A stretch of DNA of 64,000 nucleotides from Brachionus manjavacas (taxonomy: Eukaryota > Rotifera > Eurotatoria > Ploima > Brachionidae): the NCBI GenBank assembly GCA_019054805.1, contig JAHQIY010000005.1, positions 4,509,501-4,573,500 of the forward strand, written 5' to 3'. This document shows, piece by piece, positions 9,890-22,690 of this stretch. The notes below the pieces were generated by a model. The model saw only the letters and a list, made by a program, of their open reading frames with translations. It was not told the origin of the DNA and made no database searches. Positions within the stretch are counted from its first letter, which is position 1. Each line of letters begins with the position of its first letter. The position numbers and the translations under genes are program-made.

Positions 9890-11110
9890 AGACTTATGAG
9901 CCAGTAAAAATAAGACATCCTATAATACCCTTTGTTCTAAGAAAGCAAATAACTACCTTATTTACATCTTCCGGTCTCTATCGGTATTCTACGCCACTGA
10001 TGGGTATAAATGCAGCTTCAGAAATGTCCAACATATTATCGAGGAGTCGGTCAAGGGTCTATATGATCTTTAAAACAAAAGGTGCTGGAAACTTGCTAGG
10101 TTTAATTAAAAGGATCTTGCTAAGAATGATAAATGTTTAATTGGTGAACCAAAGGGATCTAATTGGTGTATGATATTTCCAAAGATGGTATTAGGCTTAA
10201 AAGTATTTTCACTGAAAACCAAGTGAAAATACTAGTTGGAGCTTCTACACCAACGATTCCAAAACAAGATATTGACACGAGTCCGATCGAAATTCTGCAA
10301 TTGGCAGTGGCATGGGGTTGTGAAAAATTTCCAAAAGGACTTATGCATATGTCAACTATGGCAGATGATGTCCGTAGGAAATAGTAATTATTGATTTTTT
10401 CCGATCAACCCCATCTGGGACTAATCTGTCCGTATTCTATGACGGCTATTCAAGATTTCAGGTAGTTGATGAAGTTTGGGCGAAAACTAGTCGAGCGATA
10501 ATCCCTGCACTATTATAACTGGTCCTTATTTGGTATGCCTAAAAAGATTTTTACAGAAAATGGTTCTCCTTTTAATAATCCGGAATTTGACTTTATGTGT
10601 AAGTTCTTTTGTCTATTTGTCCAAGACCAATAATTAAAGAAAAAAATGGAGTCTAGCGCTGACAAAAAACAAAGATTTAAGAAACGTAATTTTGATGCTG
10701 GTGATTTAACTAATATCATAAGTTTAAAAGACTAAAAAATAAGCTTGAACCAGTGAAAGAGGTGACACTTTACGAAGTTATTGAAATAAAAGGTACCATA
10801 GTTATCTAGTGAAATGAGTTCAAATGGTAGTGAAACATTGGAACTGATTAATTTCAAAAGATCCAGGTCGACCAAAATGCTAAAAAATCTTTGGAAAATA
10901 TCAAAAAAAATTTTTTTTTTGTTCAAAGCCGAAGAGTTAAAGTATCAAGGCGATGTCATTTGCCAAATCCAAGTCGTCAAAATTTTCTATTCAGATCAAA
11001 GCGATCCCCAATAAATAGCTTTTCGGAAATAGAATGCATCCTTAAAAAAATCCTGTCTTTATTTCAAAGTATTCAAATACACCTCTTTTGTGGACTATTG
11101 GGATAGGATT
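9890..11110 (+). mobile_element. LTR retrotransposon fossil, Ty3/gypsy-like pol remains
   Basis: Scattered frames carry motifs of a gypsy-type polyprotein in the expected order: a reverse-transcriptase patch around 9,960-10,060, integrase-core patches around 10,400-10,620 (including a TENGSPFNN motif) and a likely integrase C-terminal patch near 10,670-10,790. No paired LTRs were found and the outer limits are uncertain. It is broken many times and looks old. Confidence 0.6.
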
Positions 11111-12438
11111 TGATCTTGTACTTGTGTTAATTTTTTTATGGAATTTATTTCAATTCTAAAATATACCTAACAAGCTTACAAAGTTCTAATAATACTTAGG
11201 TTTGTTATCTTGCTTCACTGTAAAATTCTATCCATATTTTTCTAAGCAGAAATACTAGCTTAAAATTGAATTAATTATTAAGCTGGTATTTTTTGTAACA
11301 TTTGAAACTAAATTATACCTTAAACACATTATTTATAAAATTAAATTTAATAATGAAATTAATTACTAAATTACTGAAAAATTGGCTGTACATCTAAAAG
11401 AAAATTTTATAACAGTACTGAAGAATGCTTGAGAATTTTTAATAATATGTCTAGCTTTTTGGGTGTAATTTATATTTATATTCTTATAATGAAATACCAA
11501 TTGAATATTAAATTCCATTTGTGTGAGGAAAATTTTCAAGTAAAGTTTAAGTAAAATTAAAAACTACAATTATTTTCTTTTTATTCTAAAATTGATCTTA
11601 AAAAATTCGAAATTACGTTTATTAACGTAAATTTACGTATAAATAATAAAAATTCACATAGAATCACTATAATAATAAGTTTGTTTTATGTTTACTTTAT
11701 GATTACAAAACTTAACGTAATTATGTATTTTATGTAATACTTGTTTAGAGTTTTTTTAAAAATCCCAAATTAGAGTCCAGAATTTTGAAAAAAAAAATTC
11801 CAGACTAGAATTTGATTTGAGACCTTTGACTTTTAAACAACTCTGATCTTTTATAGAATATTATTAGAAAATAACAAAATCATAATGAATGATATAATTA
11901 AATTAAACAAAGACATCGTCCGATTTCTTTAGCTTTATCAAATTAGGGTTTATTTCAAACAAGGTTTAATTTAAATAAGATGGGAGGATAAAGTGATCTG
12001 GGGTTAAGTCCTAGATGACGTCAATAGCTAAAAATTTTAATAATTAAAAATATTTCATACTTTAAGAAAGAATCAATTTCTAAGTTTATTGTTTTCATTT
12101 GATTCAACCAAATTGAAACTTCTAACCTTTTGCCTTTATGCGACAAAACTGCATTTAAAAATTTAATGAAAAAATAAGCTTTCATGTATATAAGAATTAA
12201 ATTTGATTTAATTTAATTAAGAGCAGATTTTGATTAGAAAATGGAGCATTCAAAATTGAAGACCTACATAAATTTTTTATAGAAACCCAGTTGAGTGAGT
12301 TGAGGAAAACGCTTTCTAATAGCTCGGTAAGATAACATTTTTTCGGGCTATCATCTTGTCTTAACATTGTTTTTTCTGATAGCTAAACAATAAAAAAAAA
12401 TTATTCGAAAGTTTTTTTTATAAATTTATTTAAATTTT

Positions 12439-13651
12439 TTAGATATAGATTGAATTGTGGCAGTTAGATTTTTTATTTGAAAGAGAACATTTTAACTGAT
12501 AGCGGAATTTTTTACCCGAAGCGCAATAAATAAAAAAATGAATACCATAATTAAGAACATAAAATATTTCACATATATTAATTGCCGAAAATAGCTTGTA
12601 TTTTACAATAAAATTATAATCTTTTCTAATTGCCATTTGATAAAAAAATAAACACCAAGAAATGAAATAGGGAAGGTTTAAGATGGCATAAGAAAATGAC
12701 ATGAGAATAAGCATCCGAGTGATCCGATTTGATTCCTTGATGGAACTAAAACATTTCAAAGATTGACTTTTTATTGAGGACAATACACTTTTTTTTTCCG
12801 ATCCAACTCGATCCTCTATAATGTTTTTCCGAGATTTGTCTGTGAATCTTTTTCTCTTAATCATTTTGAAATTGATTAAATTTTCTCTTTTTGCGGGCGT
12901 TTAAGACATACATCATGATTAGCGTATTACACACAAAAATGACCACAATTGGCAGCAGCATTGTCAAAAATACATAAAATACAGTTAAATAGAAATAAGC
13001 TGTTGAAAATTCTTTTTTAATATCACAATAAGTAACACTTGAATCTTGGATGTCTTCGATGGGATTGAATAGAAATGGCACCCAGATGTTTATGATGGAG
13101 CCTGTAAAAACAATCATGCAAACTATGAACCATGCATTCTTGTTAGACTCGAATTTAGATTCAAAAAATGGTAAATAGATGGCCACAGCTCTCTGGATCG
13201 TAAAGGCTATTATTATGTAAGCAGAAATAAATCTCAGGAAATAACGAAGATAGTTGACCAAGCGGCAGCTGACATCAAATCTGTCTGTGATGTTTATAAG
13301 CCTTAACACGCTGTCATTCACCGTTTTGTTGGTCAAATACAATTTTCTGTAGTTGATGCAATCTGTTCCGACAGATTTGGTTTGATCGTTCAAGTACACA
13401 TCAATGTATGTCCGAAGGGTGTCTTCGAAAAAATGCATCATTAAAAAGATTCCATCACTAAAGCAAAGGCATAGCAAGTAGATACTAGATGAGTGAAGTC
13501 GAAATTTTCTTTGGACAAAAACAAAAACTGCTAGGCCGTTTCCAATTAGGCCAATAGATATGATAACAATTGAAAAAAAGATGTTGATCTTTCTGGTCTT
13601 GTCATAAAATTCAATTGAATTAATTATTTCGTCACAATTTATCCCGTTCAT
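12439..13651 (-). CDS. Class A (rhodopsin-like) G-protein-coupled receptor
   Basis: Seven-helix receptor of the plasma membrane. Reading from ATG at 13,651: TM1 with the GN motif (IGLIGNGLAVFVF), TM2 with CFSDG, a long first extracellular loop with NKT and NIT glycosylation sites, TM3 ending in IQRAVAIYLPF in place of DRY, TM4, TM5, then TM6 (SFSYAILNLPYFISW) and TM7 ending NYGIHFFIYCASGKKFR, an NPxxY variant. The frame changes in the third intracellular loop near 12,860. A 58-bp GTATGT...AG intron would join the frames exactly and matches intron sizes elsewhere; a frameshift is the alternative. About 385 residues. Invertebrate peptide-receptor-like (FMRFamide-type) affinity is a guess. Its 5' end is duplicated at 4,287-4,522. 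Confidence 0.88.
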
Positions 13652-13739
13652 TTTTTGTTTAAATCATTTCTCAGAATCTAAATTCTTTATTTATATTCTT
13701 TTAAAAAGGAATCATTTTTTTGAATCAATTTTAAAAATA

Positions 13740-14580
13740 AACACAAGATTTTATCTTTATTTTTTATACTCTTTTTTTAAAAAAACAAAATTAAAATTTT
13801 TACAATTGTAGTATTTTTTTTAAACTAATTTTTATAAAATTTGGATCAAAATCATGGATATTAACATTAATGGCACTGATTTGATATTGAAAATAAATAC
13901 TCTGAAATTATCAAGATAAGGCTCTAAGTAAAATTTTACATTAGATACAAAGTCTAATCAATCAACTTGAATCTTTGAAATAATTAAATCTATTTAATTC
14001 TTTTTGAGCCGAAGACATAATTGACACCTTAAATCTGAAAAAGTCTTTGAAAGTGATATTATACAAAATGACCTCAAACGGAACATTCGTATAACTAGAA
14101 AAATTAGCAGAGCCAATTTTACATTTGGGTAACTGAAGAACTTTAGAAAAATTGACAAAATAGGATATTCAAGCTACTTTTTACCTCATTTATACATTCA
14201 TGGACAAAATTCGATATTTACCAATTATTCGATTATTCGATTATTCAACTATTAAATGATTGTTAAATTTTCAAATAATTTCCGGTAGAATTTTGTTTAA
14301 ACAAACTGGGGATTGAATGGGGTCTGGGGCGCAACCCCGGTTTAGAGAATTCGTCTAATCAGACGCAAAGAGAGATTTTAATAAATTTATTCTGAATTAT
14401 TTCTCCGAAAAACTGAATAATCGAATAATCGAATAGTCATAAAGTTGAAAAATTAGTTGAAATCATTAATATTTGAATTGTTGAATAATTTTATCTAAAA
14501 ATTCTGTTAAATTCAGTACAAAATGATAAAAAGATAGAAAAAGTTTTTTTTATAAAAGTTTAAAATTAGTACTGTGAATG
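13740..14580. other. Region upstream of the GPCR, no gene
   Basis: AT-rich promoter-side DNA of the minus-strand receptor. 14,310-14,370 holds a GC-rich patch (GGGGTCTGGGGCGCAACCCC) that loosely resembles the reverse complement of 53,670-53,715, possibly ends of a decayed repeat. 14,210-14,290 has several ATTATTCGATTATTCGA-type repeats. Confidence 0.4.
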
Positions 14581-14750
14581 CATCATGGTGCAACATTCAA
14601 AGTTGCATCAAATATCAAGGTTTGCTAAATTTGCAGAGTTTAGCAGAAATTCAATTTCAACATAATCTAGCGTAGTGCTTTTTACAGAGGTTTTGTACAT
14701 CATTAGCAGACTTTGACAGTTGATGCAACTTTGAATGTTGCACCATGATG
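14581..14750. mobile_element. MITE-like element with perfect 30-bp inverted ends
   Basis: CATCATGGTGCAACATTCAA and the ten bases after it at 14,581-14,610 are repeated exactly in inverted orientation at 14,721-14,750. The interior is about 110 bp with no coding. A target duplication is not obvious, so the family is undetermined. The ends share the GGTGCAAC motif with the hairpin element at 57,815-58,175. Confidence 0.75.
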
Positions 14751-17164
14751 GTTTCACAGAACTGATTTTGAACTTTTAGAAAAATTTTTTTTTTTTTACA
14801 CTTTGTTCTGTTCTTTTGTACTGAACTTCTCAAAAAACCCAACTTTTTCACTAATACAGCTGCCTACTAATGGAATACTTTACCATTATAACTTATGAAT
14901 CAACCGACTGTAAATGGTTTTAAGAATAATTTAGTTGCTTAATTACAAAATAATTCAAAAAAGTATTGAAATTAACAATCGCGGTAAATAAAATAATGAT
15001 AATATTATGAAATTTACGAATATCTTGTAAATAAGATTGTATCTAAATAAAATTGAACATGAAATTTGGTTTATATCTATTAATTAGTCTTATAGCTGAA
15101 TAAATTGCCAAAAATTATCAAATCGGAGTAAATCGAAATCAAACATTACCAATACCAAATAGCGGCTTTAAATTGTTTTTTAAACGTGACAGAATTTAGC
15201 ATTAAAATTTAGAGACAAGCTTTTCTTATTTTTATTAATTTTTAAATTTTTTTTTAAATATTATCTAAAAAATTTTTAAAAAAAGTAATTACAATGAATT
15301 TCTTTTTTTAGTAATAAAAGGATAAATATCTGTTAAATTGAATTAGAAACTAATTGATAAATTAAAATAAAAATGAAATTTTCTTAAAAAATTATCTCAA
15401 AACTATTTGAATATTCGAATTAATGTTAAAATAATTAAATTTGATTTTAATTGAAACCATTAATAAATATTCGTTTTTGAAATGAATTTTTGGAATGCTA
15501 AATTTTTATTAATTCTACGTAACTTTAATTTTATGAAATGATTTAAACCAATTAATTTAAAAATGACATTAAATCTTGGATTGTCATATTTTTGACATAA
15601 AGAGAAATTAGAAAATATAGAGCTTTTAATGTTTTTAATTCTTAATTTCAGAAAATAAAATTTTAACCTTTTCATGTTTTAATTTCTAATCTAAACTATA
15701 ACAAAAAATATCATATTTTTTAGAAAATAAAACTGATTTTATTAAAATTCTTTAGTAATGAAATTTGAACGATGAACTATAGACAAGAACGATTAAGTCA
15801 TTGCACTAAGAATAAAAGACTACAGTGGTTTGGACAAATACTTAGAATGAAAAGAACCCGGATACCAAAAAAGAGCTCTTCGATGGACACTTTAAGGGGG
15901 TCGTAAACTAGGACGACCAGGAGTGACATGGGTGAGCATAAAAACAAATAAAAAGAGATTAAAATTCATAAAAAATGTGATTGATTCATAAAAGGAAAAA
16001 TGATTATTTTAATAATCAAACGTATTAAATGAATTTGTTGAAATGTGGAAATGACGTAAAATAATTTTTTAAATCAAAATTAAATCAAAAAAAAAAGTAA
16101 ATTTTAAAAATATAAAGTCAATAATTTAAAAATTTTCGTATAATTACTGACTTTTGAAAGCTTCTAGGTGTTTTTTTTATAATTTTTTTCTTCTGATTTA
16201 AAATTCTTAATTCAAAAAGAGTAAAAATCGCAAAAAATTAATACGAAAATCAATTAAAAAGTTAAGAACACATTTAGTAAGGGAAAAAAGAAATTTTATG
16301 TGTAAATTAACATTTAGAAAAGCAATTTTGACTGATTAAGCTTTATGCGTTTATATCACTTTTTTATTTGTTTTTAATCCTCACTCCAGTAACTTTGTTG
16401 AAATGACATGAAGGTAAACAATCTTAACAAGCTCGCCAAAATGGGAATTACATGAGGAGAAGCAAGAGTAAAAGCAAATGATCGACTTGAGTAGAAATGA
16501 AAAGTAATAACCTTATGATCCACAAAGAGTGAATAAGCAAAAAAAAGGTAAAAAAAAAAAAATCATTGTTTTGCAAGTTTTTATCATATTTTGTTTATAG
16601 TTAAGAATATAATTGTTATATTATCGTATTAATTTTAATTAAAACATTTTTTGTACCAAGAATGGTATCATTAAATTACTTGACAAGATTAAAAATTTTC
16701 AAAATTAAAACAAGGAAAAATGAAATAATCTTTATTTCAAACCATAAATTAAAATCTTTTGTAAAAAAAAAAAGATGAAATCTTCTTTATTTTTAAATTT
16801 TATCAAATATTGGGTATTCTTTAAAAAAAGCACCCGTCAAAAAAGCGAAAAAAAAGCACCCTGTGTAAACTGCATTAATTATTATAAAATACCTTTTTTT
16901 TATATATATTTATTTCTAACATCCTCAATTTTTATATTAAAAAAATATTGTCATTACATTAAATTTTCAAGTTTAAAAACCCTGAAACACCCTATCAAGT
17001 TTATAAAACACCCTGCAACACCCTTTTGATTCTGATAGAGGACAAATAGTTCTTCTTGGCAAATTATTTTTCGAAAGGTCTGGACGTGTGAAAACCCTAT
17101 AAAAACCGCTAAAACAGGTTTAGACCGGATTTTTCAAAACACCCTGAATATTTCTTTTTTAAAA

Positions 17165-17341
17165 ATGTTTTTCAGTGAAAGAAACAACTTTTTTGTGGTT
17201 TCTGGGGTCAAGAAATACGATCTTGAGGTCGGTTTAACAAAATTAACTATTGATCATGATTTAGCCAATCCAGGCCCTCAAAAGCCCACTATAAGATTAT
17301 TGAATTTTGACATGGATATTTTAATGTTGATTCTAGGGTAA
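17165..17341 (+). CDS. Coding-like exon or ORF, copy 2, unidentified
   Basis: Identical counterpart of 1,330-1,506 with the same ATG, the same internal acceptor and the same donor-like end. No function can be assigned. Confidence 0.4.
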   Translation: MFFSERNNFFVVSGVKKYDLEVGLTKLTIDHDLANPGPQKPTIRLLNFDMDILMLILG

Positions 17342-18498
17342 CTTTTGTAATATAAATTATAATTTGAAATTAAATTTTTAAATTATCTTATCTTTTTTTA
17401 CTTAAATTTGTTATATGTTTATTATATATTTAGATTAAAGAAAATTTGATTTTTTCCTATTTAGACTTTCATTGATTTAAAATAAGACGTTCTTAAAAAA
17501 ACTAAATTCGGCTTAATTTATTCGGATTATTTATTTATTTGTTTTATCTGTGCCCAGCTAAAGCTTCTTCTGATTAAGAAAAAAAATAAAGTAAACATTT
17601 AAAGAAAAAATAAGATAAAAGTAAAATAAGTTAAAAAAAATATAAAAGACAATTAAAAATTTTGGATCGAACGTTTCGGTTTAAATATATGTAAATTTAA
17701 ATTGGAATCAAAATTTAGTCGAGCTGCTTTAGAGCTATGATTAAAATATTTCTACTGAACTAAATAATTATTACTGATATCTATCATTAAAAAACTAAAT
17801 AAAATAATTATAAATGATTAAATTTTTTAAGCTTTCTTTTTTAAAATAATTTATAGTTAAATCACCTTTAATTCTTTAAGTTGAAATATCTAGCTGTTTA
17901 CAATTTAGTTAAAGTTAAAAATTACTTTGTTAAAACTGAAAATTCAGCCTTTGCTAAAACTCTGCATTTGTTCTGAAATTTTCTCCTGTTCCATTGATTT
18001 TAACTTCATTATTATCCTTTTATTCAAATTAATAAAGCTCAACATTAGATTTTTACTTGGTTGACTTGTTTAGTCTAAGATCTTTTTTTTCAATCTTAAG
18101 ATAAATTTAAAAAAAAATTTTCTTGACAAAAATTTTTCTTAAGATTATTAAAGCATTTAATACATATTTATTACCAACTATTTATTCATTCAGAAACAGA
18201 AATTTCAAATTTGTTCTAAACAAAATGAAGGAATCTCAACAGACTTTATCTGCCAAAGCGAAGTATTGAGTTACTTAGCTCCACGGGCAAAAGCTCGGTG
18301 CAAATTTAATAATAAAAATAAAAACTAAATATCGAATTTAATATAAGTTAATTATTAAATAATTAAATAAGCATTTAATATAAATATAGTTTTTGTATAA
18401 TTTTTGATATGATAAATTTTTGAAAAATACATTAAAATTTTTAACTAAATTGATCGCTCTTTTCTAGAATTTTTCATCTTTAACCTGACGTAAAAAAG

Positions 18499-19085
18499 GC
18501 CACTAGCTTCTTGAGGTCGCTCGAAAATAACAAGATTGACCCCGAAATCCTTAGTTGTTTACAATCCATCGATGATGATAGTTATGATATTATTCAAAAT
18601 TTTTAGCTAGAAAAAAACTTAAAGAAAAAGAAGTATTTTTTGTGTAATCAGCTTAAAGATCTCGAATTGTTAAGGCTAACATGATTTTTTTAATTTCCTA
18701 ATTTCATCTAGATCTGATAAAAAAAAATTAATTTATTTCGTGTAATCAAACTGAAGCATAAAAAATTTCCAAAAAAAATATCTATTGTGCCAAAATTCAG
18801 GACCATAGGAGATTAAGAGTTTTTCTGAAGCCTTGTGGAAATAATGGGTAAAAATTTCTGATTTTCTGTAAATAAAAATTTCTTTCAATTTGAAAATTCC
18901 TGCTTAAGTTGTTGGCAAATATTCTACAAAGCTAAAAATAAAATTGTGACATGTGATGGGAAAAAAATGTTGGTGAAAAATTTAGATATCTATTTCAGTC
19001 ATTTGGTAAGATTTTAATATCATGAATACATTTTTACCTTAAATTTATATGGTATTTTTTTAAGCAAAAATTATATCTTATTTGA
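18499..19085 (+). CDS. Probable exons of an unidentified gene, possible MBD-like C-terminus (copy 2)
   Basis: Same exon series as at 2,663-3,249: 18,499-18,606, 18,801-18,847, 18,909-19,005 and 19,065-19,085. The exon sequences of the last three are unchanged between copies, while the introns show a few substitutions. Both copies keep all splice sites. That is compatible with both being functional, but the copies are too young for this to be strong evidence. Confidence 0.42.
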
Positions 19086-19189
19086 TATATCAATAATACT
19101 TTTAATCTTTTCATTTAATTAATTTTTTTTTTTTGAATTTTATAATTATTATTCATTTATTAGCTAAAACGAACCTTCAGACATTCGTT

Positions 19190-19520
19190 TCTCTATAGTG
19201 CTTTCGTAAGGCTCCGACTCAGTCAATCAATTCAAGAATCGCTACGATGTCTTCATGACCGGTCACCAAGTTTTCACCACATAACAATTTTAATTTTAGT
19301 TTAATTGATCCAACAATATCTTTTATAAACCCTTTCAGTTCCTTATAAGTTCTTTCTTACCTTTTACCGTAAGTAATGTCTGCTGATTCTCAAGTTCTTG
19401 TATTTTTGTAACTTTCCTTGTATAGCGCAATGTGCTACCATATCGATCTAGTAGTAGGTTGCCTCCTTAAGCTTGCTTGTCGTAACTTTATTTATTATTT
19501 TTATTATTATTATTATTAAC
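19190..19520 (+). mobile_element. CR1-like LINE 3' end (copy 2)
   Basis: Carries the last coding segment (SDSVNQFK-type motif, then a FMTGHQVF-type end) followed by about 240 bp of 3' UTR and an ATT-rich tail. The coding scrap matches 30,950-31,018. An internal deletion removes the codons between the LYSAFV motif and SDSVNQFK, so copies 1 and 2 have lost different internal parts of one ancestral insertion. Confidence 0.75.
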
Positions 19521-20912
19521 CTTTCAAATCAAAATTCAAAGTGAGTATAATTTTCATAAATAATTTTTCATGGTAAAAATAAATCAAAATATTAAAAAAA
19601 ATATTCAAACTCTCCATTTTGGTTGTTAAAAGATTATTAATAAATGAATAATAATTAAAAAACTAAAAAAAATAAATAATTTTTACTCAAAAAAATTTTA
19701 TTTAAATTTAAGGTAAAAAATGTATTCATTAAATAAAATTTTGCCTTTTTTACCCTAAAAAAATTTAAGTGTCTGTAATAAAAATTTAAGTTTTTTGAAT
19801 ATATAAAAGATATTTTATGTAAAAAATTTAATTGTAAAAAAATTGATTAATAAACAATCATTTATTCATTTGTTTGAAAAAAACAGACATCTTAATTGTT
19901 TCATTAAATAAATTGTAAATCGTTTACTAAAAAAATGATATTTTTTTTCGTTAATTTTTTTTAATTATTTTTCTTTATATAATATTATTTTAAAAGATCT
20001 TTTTTTTAATTATCTTCTAGCTAAAACATGAAAAGACATAACGCCTTTGGTGAATGTTCTAGGGGTCAATTCGTTTAATTTTTATTAAAATGAAACAATT
20101 TAAAATTTTTAATTTTTATAAAATTATCGATAAAATTTAGATAAAAAGAAAATTTATTCAACAAAAATCAATTTTTTCTTCTCTTAAATTAACTAGCAGC
20201 TAAAGTTAAACCACATTCAAAATTCATAATATTTACAGAATTCGAATCTTTATTTAAAAGCATTAATGAAAGTATGACACTTTTATTTTATTATTCAAGT
20301 ATTTCCAACTATCATAGTTGTTAAATAAATCTTGTAAATCTTAAATTTCCCGCAAAAACTAAAATTTTTGAATTAAAAAATGTCAGTCAATAAATTATTT
20401 GATCATTTTTAATTAATTACTGAAAAAAAATAAAAATACGACTTTTTTTAATTGCTAAATAACTTTTTAAAGATAAAATTGACTAAAATAAAATTAATTG
20501 ACTTTATTTAAAGTAGCTAAACAAAATCAATAATTTAAAGATTGAAGCAATAAGTTTTATTTTTTTCTGAATTAATGAATTTCAATATTATCGGAGTGAT
20601 AGTAATTTTTCATAAAATTTTTTTTTAAATGATTTGTCTTTTTTTATAAAATTTATCATTCGAATACAAACTTTGTTTTTTTAATTAATTACTATTTATA
20701 TTATTAAATTGGTCAGGAGATAATAAAAAATTGTTATTTAAAAATATCAGCAAAATTGAGTCGAATGATAAATTTTAATTTAATGATGGGATTCAAGTGT
20801 AGTCAATGAACAATATTAAATTAAATTTTATACTAAGAAATCCAGAATTGAATACCAGAGTTATTTTTCGGTAGAAACTGTTATCTGACTGAATCATCGA
20901 ATAGATGATTAT

Positions 20913-21213
20913 AATTGTCCCTGTCCTGTATTCTATCCTAGTGGATAATGTGGAGGCGCTCATCTTCTTTTCAAGTACCTTTTTGAGCAACGGCTACGAT
21001 CTGACACAGAGGCTACTGCATCGAGTTGATCATCTACACCGCAATTATTACCCAGTCGAAACTGGTGCCCCTATTTTTATGATGAAAGAGGTTTAAACAT
21101 TCGCCCCGTATTGCAGAGATATTTTGAAGATTTTTTCACCCTCAGCGGGTTTTGAACCCTCGATCCTCTGCTTGCATGACTATCACGCAAACCATTCGGC
21201 TATACGGGCTCGT
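20913..21213 (-). mobile_element. tRNA-derived SINE, nearly full length
   Basis: On the minus strand a tRNA-like head (A box TAGCCGAATGG at 21,193-21,203; B box GGTTCAAAACC at 21,148-21,158) is followed by a 200-bp body ending near AGGGACAATT. The body matches the copies at 6,710 and 42,143. It was transcribed by RNA polymerase III and moved by a partner LINE, as known for the class. The head's acceptor arms pair poorly, so it is a SINE and not a tRNA gene. Confidence 0.88.
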
Positions 21214-22079
21214 TGATTACATTCCGAAAAAAAATAAGGTCCAGTCCCATTTTAAAAAAAGTTCTTTTTGAATTTCTTGATTTCTCCTGACTGAAATTTA
21301 CAAAAGCACCACTCTTAGTAAATTGGCATTTTTTCATTTTCGAGCATTTTAAAATTTGATAAAATCTTATTTTTAATGAAACTAGTGACAATTTGAACTT
21401 CCTTTTTTTCGATCAGATAATAGCTTATAAAAATTTAAATTATTTAATTAAATCGCAAATTAATTCAGATTTATAAGGATTTGACAGAAAATTGCGATAT
21501 CCAAAGCAATCAGATTTAGAATCCTGTTAATAAGAAAAAAATTTCTTTCGCTTTAATTTATTTTGGCCGAAATTTTAAGACTAGAAGACCCGAGAAGTTT
21601 TTTAGACTTCTTTTGACCATTTAAAACTAAATATAAGTAAAACAAACAAAAATTTTTGCCTAATTTTTTTTCAAAAATGAAATTCATATTTTGTAAAAAA
21701 GAAATATTTTAATCACAAATTAAAAATCATAAAAAAATCAACATAAAGACCTGAGAAGTTTTTTTTAATTCATAACATGGAAAAAAAACCTTCAATAAGC
21801 AGTCTTTTGAGTGTTTGATGCATTCAAAAATATAAAAGAAGTATTTACTGCCATAGCTTTATTTGAGTTTTACCCGAATGAGTCGCAGTATTTTTTACTA
21901 CTTCTACTACTACTACATAGTCGGAAATGAAGACTTTGATAGCATTATATGTGATAAACTGATAACACAATTCATTAGACCCCTTTTTACAATAAAGAGA
22001 AGTATAAGTTATCAACTCCTATAAGGTATCCGTAAGAAACGAGTCTAGCGTAACTAATAATTTGCAATTTTGAAAATTC

Positions 22080-22325
22080 TTCTCACGGTAAGGGGTGCCT
22101 GTATATGCAGCCAACTAGGAACGTTTTTTCTGATTTACACAAGATTTGTTCGCTTGTGCGTGTCACAAATTGAGAATTCAAAGCTCTCCATGCCACCGCG
22201 TATATAGTTTGAAACTCATAAGCACGGAATATTTCTCTATTAAGGTTGAACAACTTGTTGTTGGCAAATTTGTTTATGATGTGCATATTGAACCAGGTCT
22301 CGGTGAAATTATTTATTTTTTAATA
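22080..22325 (-). mobile_element. LINE endonuclease fragment
   Basis: The minus-strand frame shows features of the APE-type endonuclease of jockey/CR1-type LINEs: ETWFN, then a loop, EQILC and the strand FLVGCIYRHP (FLIGxIYRPP in relatives). Only this middle domain remains; there is no reverse transcriptase next to it. Confidence 0.6.
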
Positions 22326-22621
22326 ACTTTTAGAGACGAATTAAAAATAAATAAAAAATTATAAACTCTTTTTTGAATTTTTTTTCTCTTTAATTCTGCC
22401 ACATTAAATAATTTTTTTTACCTGATTTTGAGTCAAAATTGAAAAATTTAATAAAACTAAATCAAAATAAAAAAATTGTGTTTAAAAAATGAACAGTCGT
22501 TTCAATCGACACATCTATTAAGGTCACACGAATTCCAGATAGAAAGACAAGTAGTTAAAAACTGTCATCAACGTCAGAATTTCTTCACAATCTCTCAAAA
22601 GAAGTGGCCCTATCTAATGAG

Positions 22622-22690
22622 ATAAACGAATTTAAAAATTTATTTATTTATTTATTAATTAAAAATTAAAGTCCCATGGACAAGTAAAAA
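22622..22690 (-). repeat. Hairpin plus AAAT tail element
   Basis: Minus strand: poly-T, the stem GTCCATGGGAC, T-rich spacer and AAAT units. The core TTGTCCATGGGACTT also occurs at 47,639-47,655 right after another AAAT tail. LINE 3' end layout. Confidence 0.4.

Larger units (their letters stand above)
15665..20295 (+). repeat. Segmental duplication, copy 2
   Basis: Second copy of the block at 1-4,286, same strand. It is the more complete copy: it keeps the segment around 16,627-16,790 and a longer LINE 3' tail (19,190-19,520). It ends at about 20,295, after which the sequence is unrelated to what follows copy 1. The two copies are separated by about 11.4 kb of mostly different DNA that contains the GPCR gene. 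Confidence 0.93.

Noticed and set aside
14310-14370. GC-rich patch similar to the inverse of 53,670-53,715 as a defined repeat family
   Set aside because: The match is short and imperfect; it could be chance between two GC-rich patches.
21140-21213. tRNA gene
   Set aside because: A and B boxes are present but the acceptor arms do not pair properly and the sequence continues into a shared SINE body.
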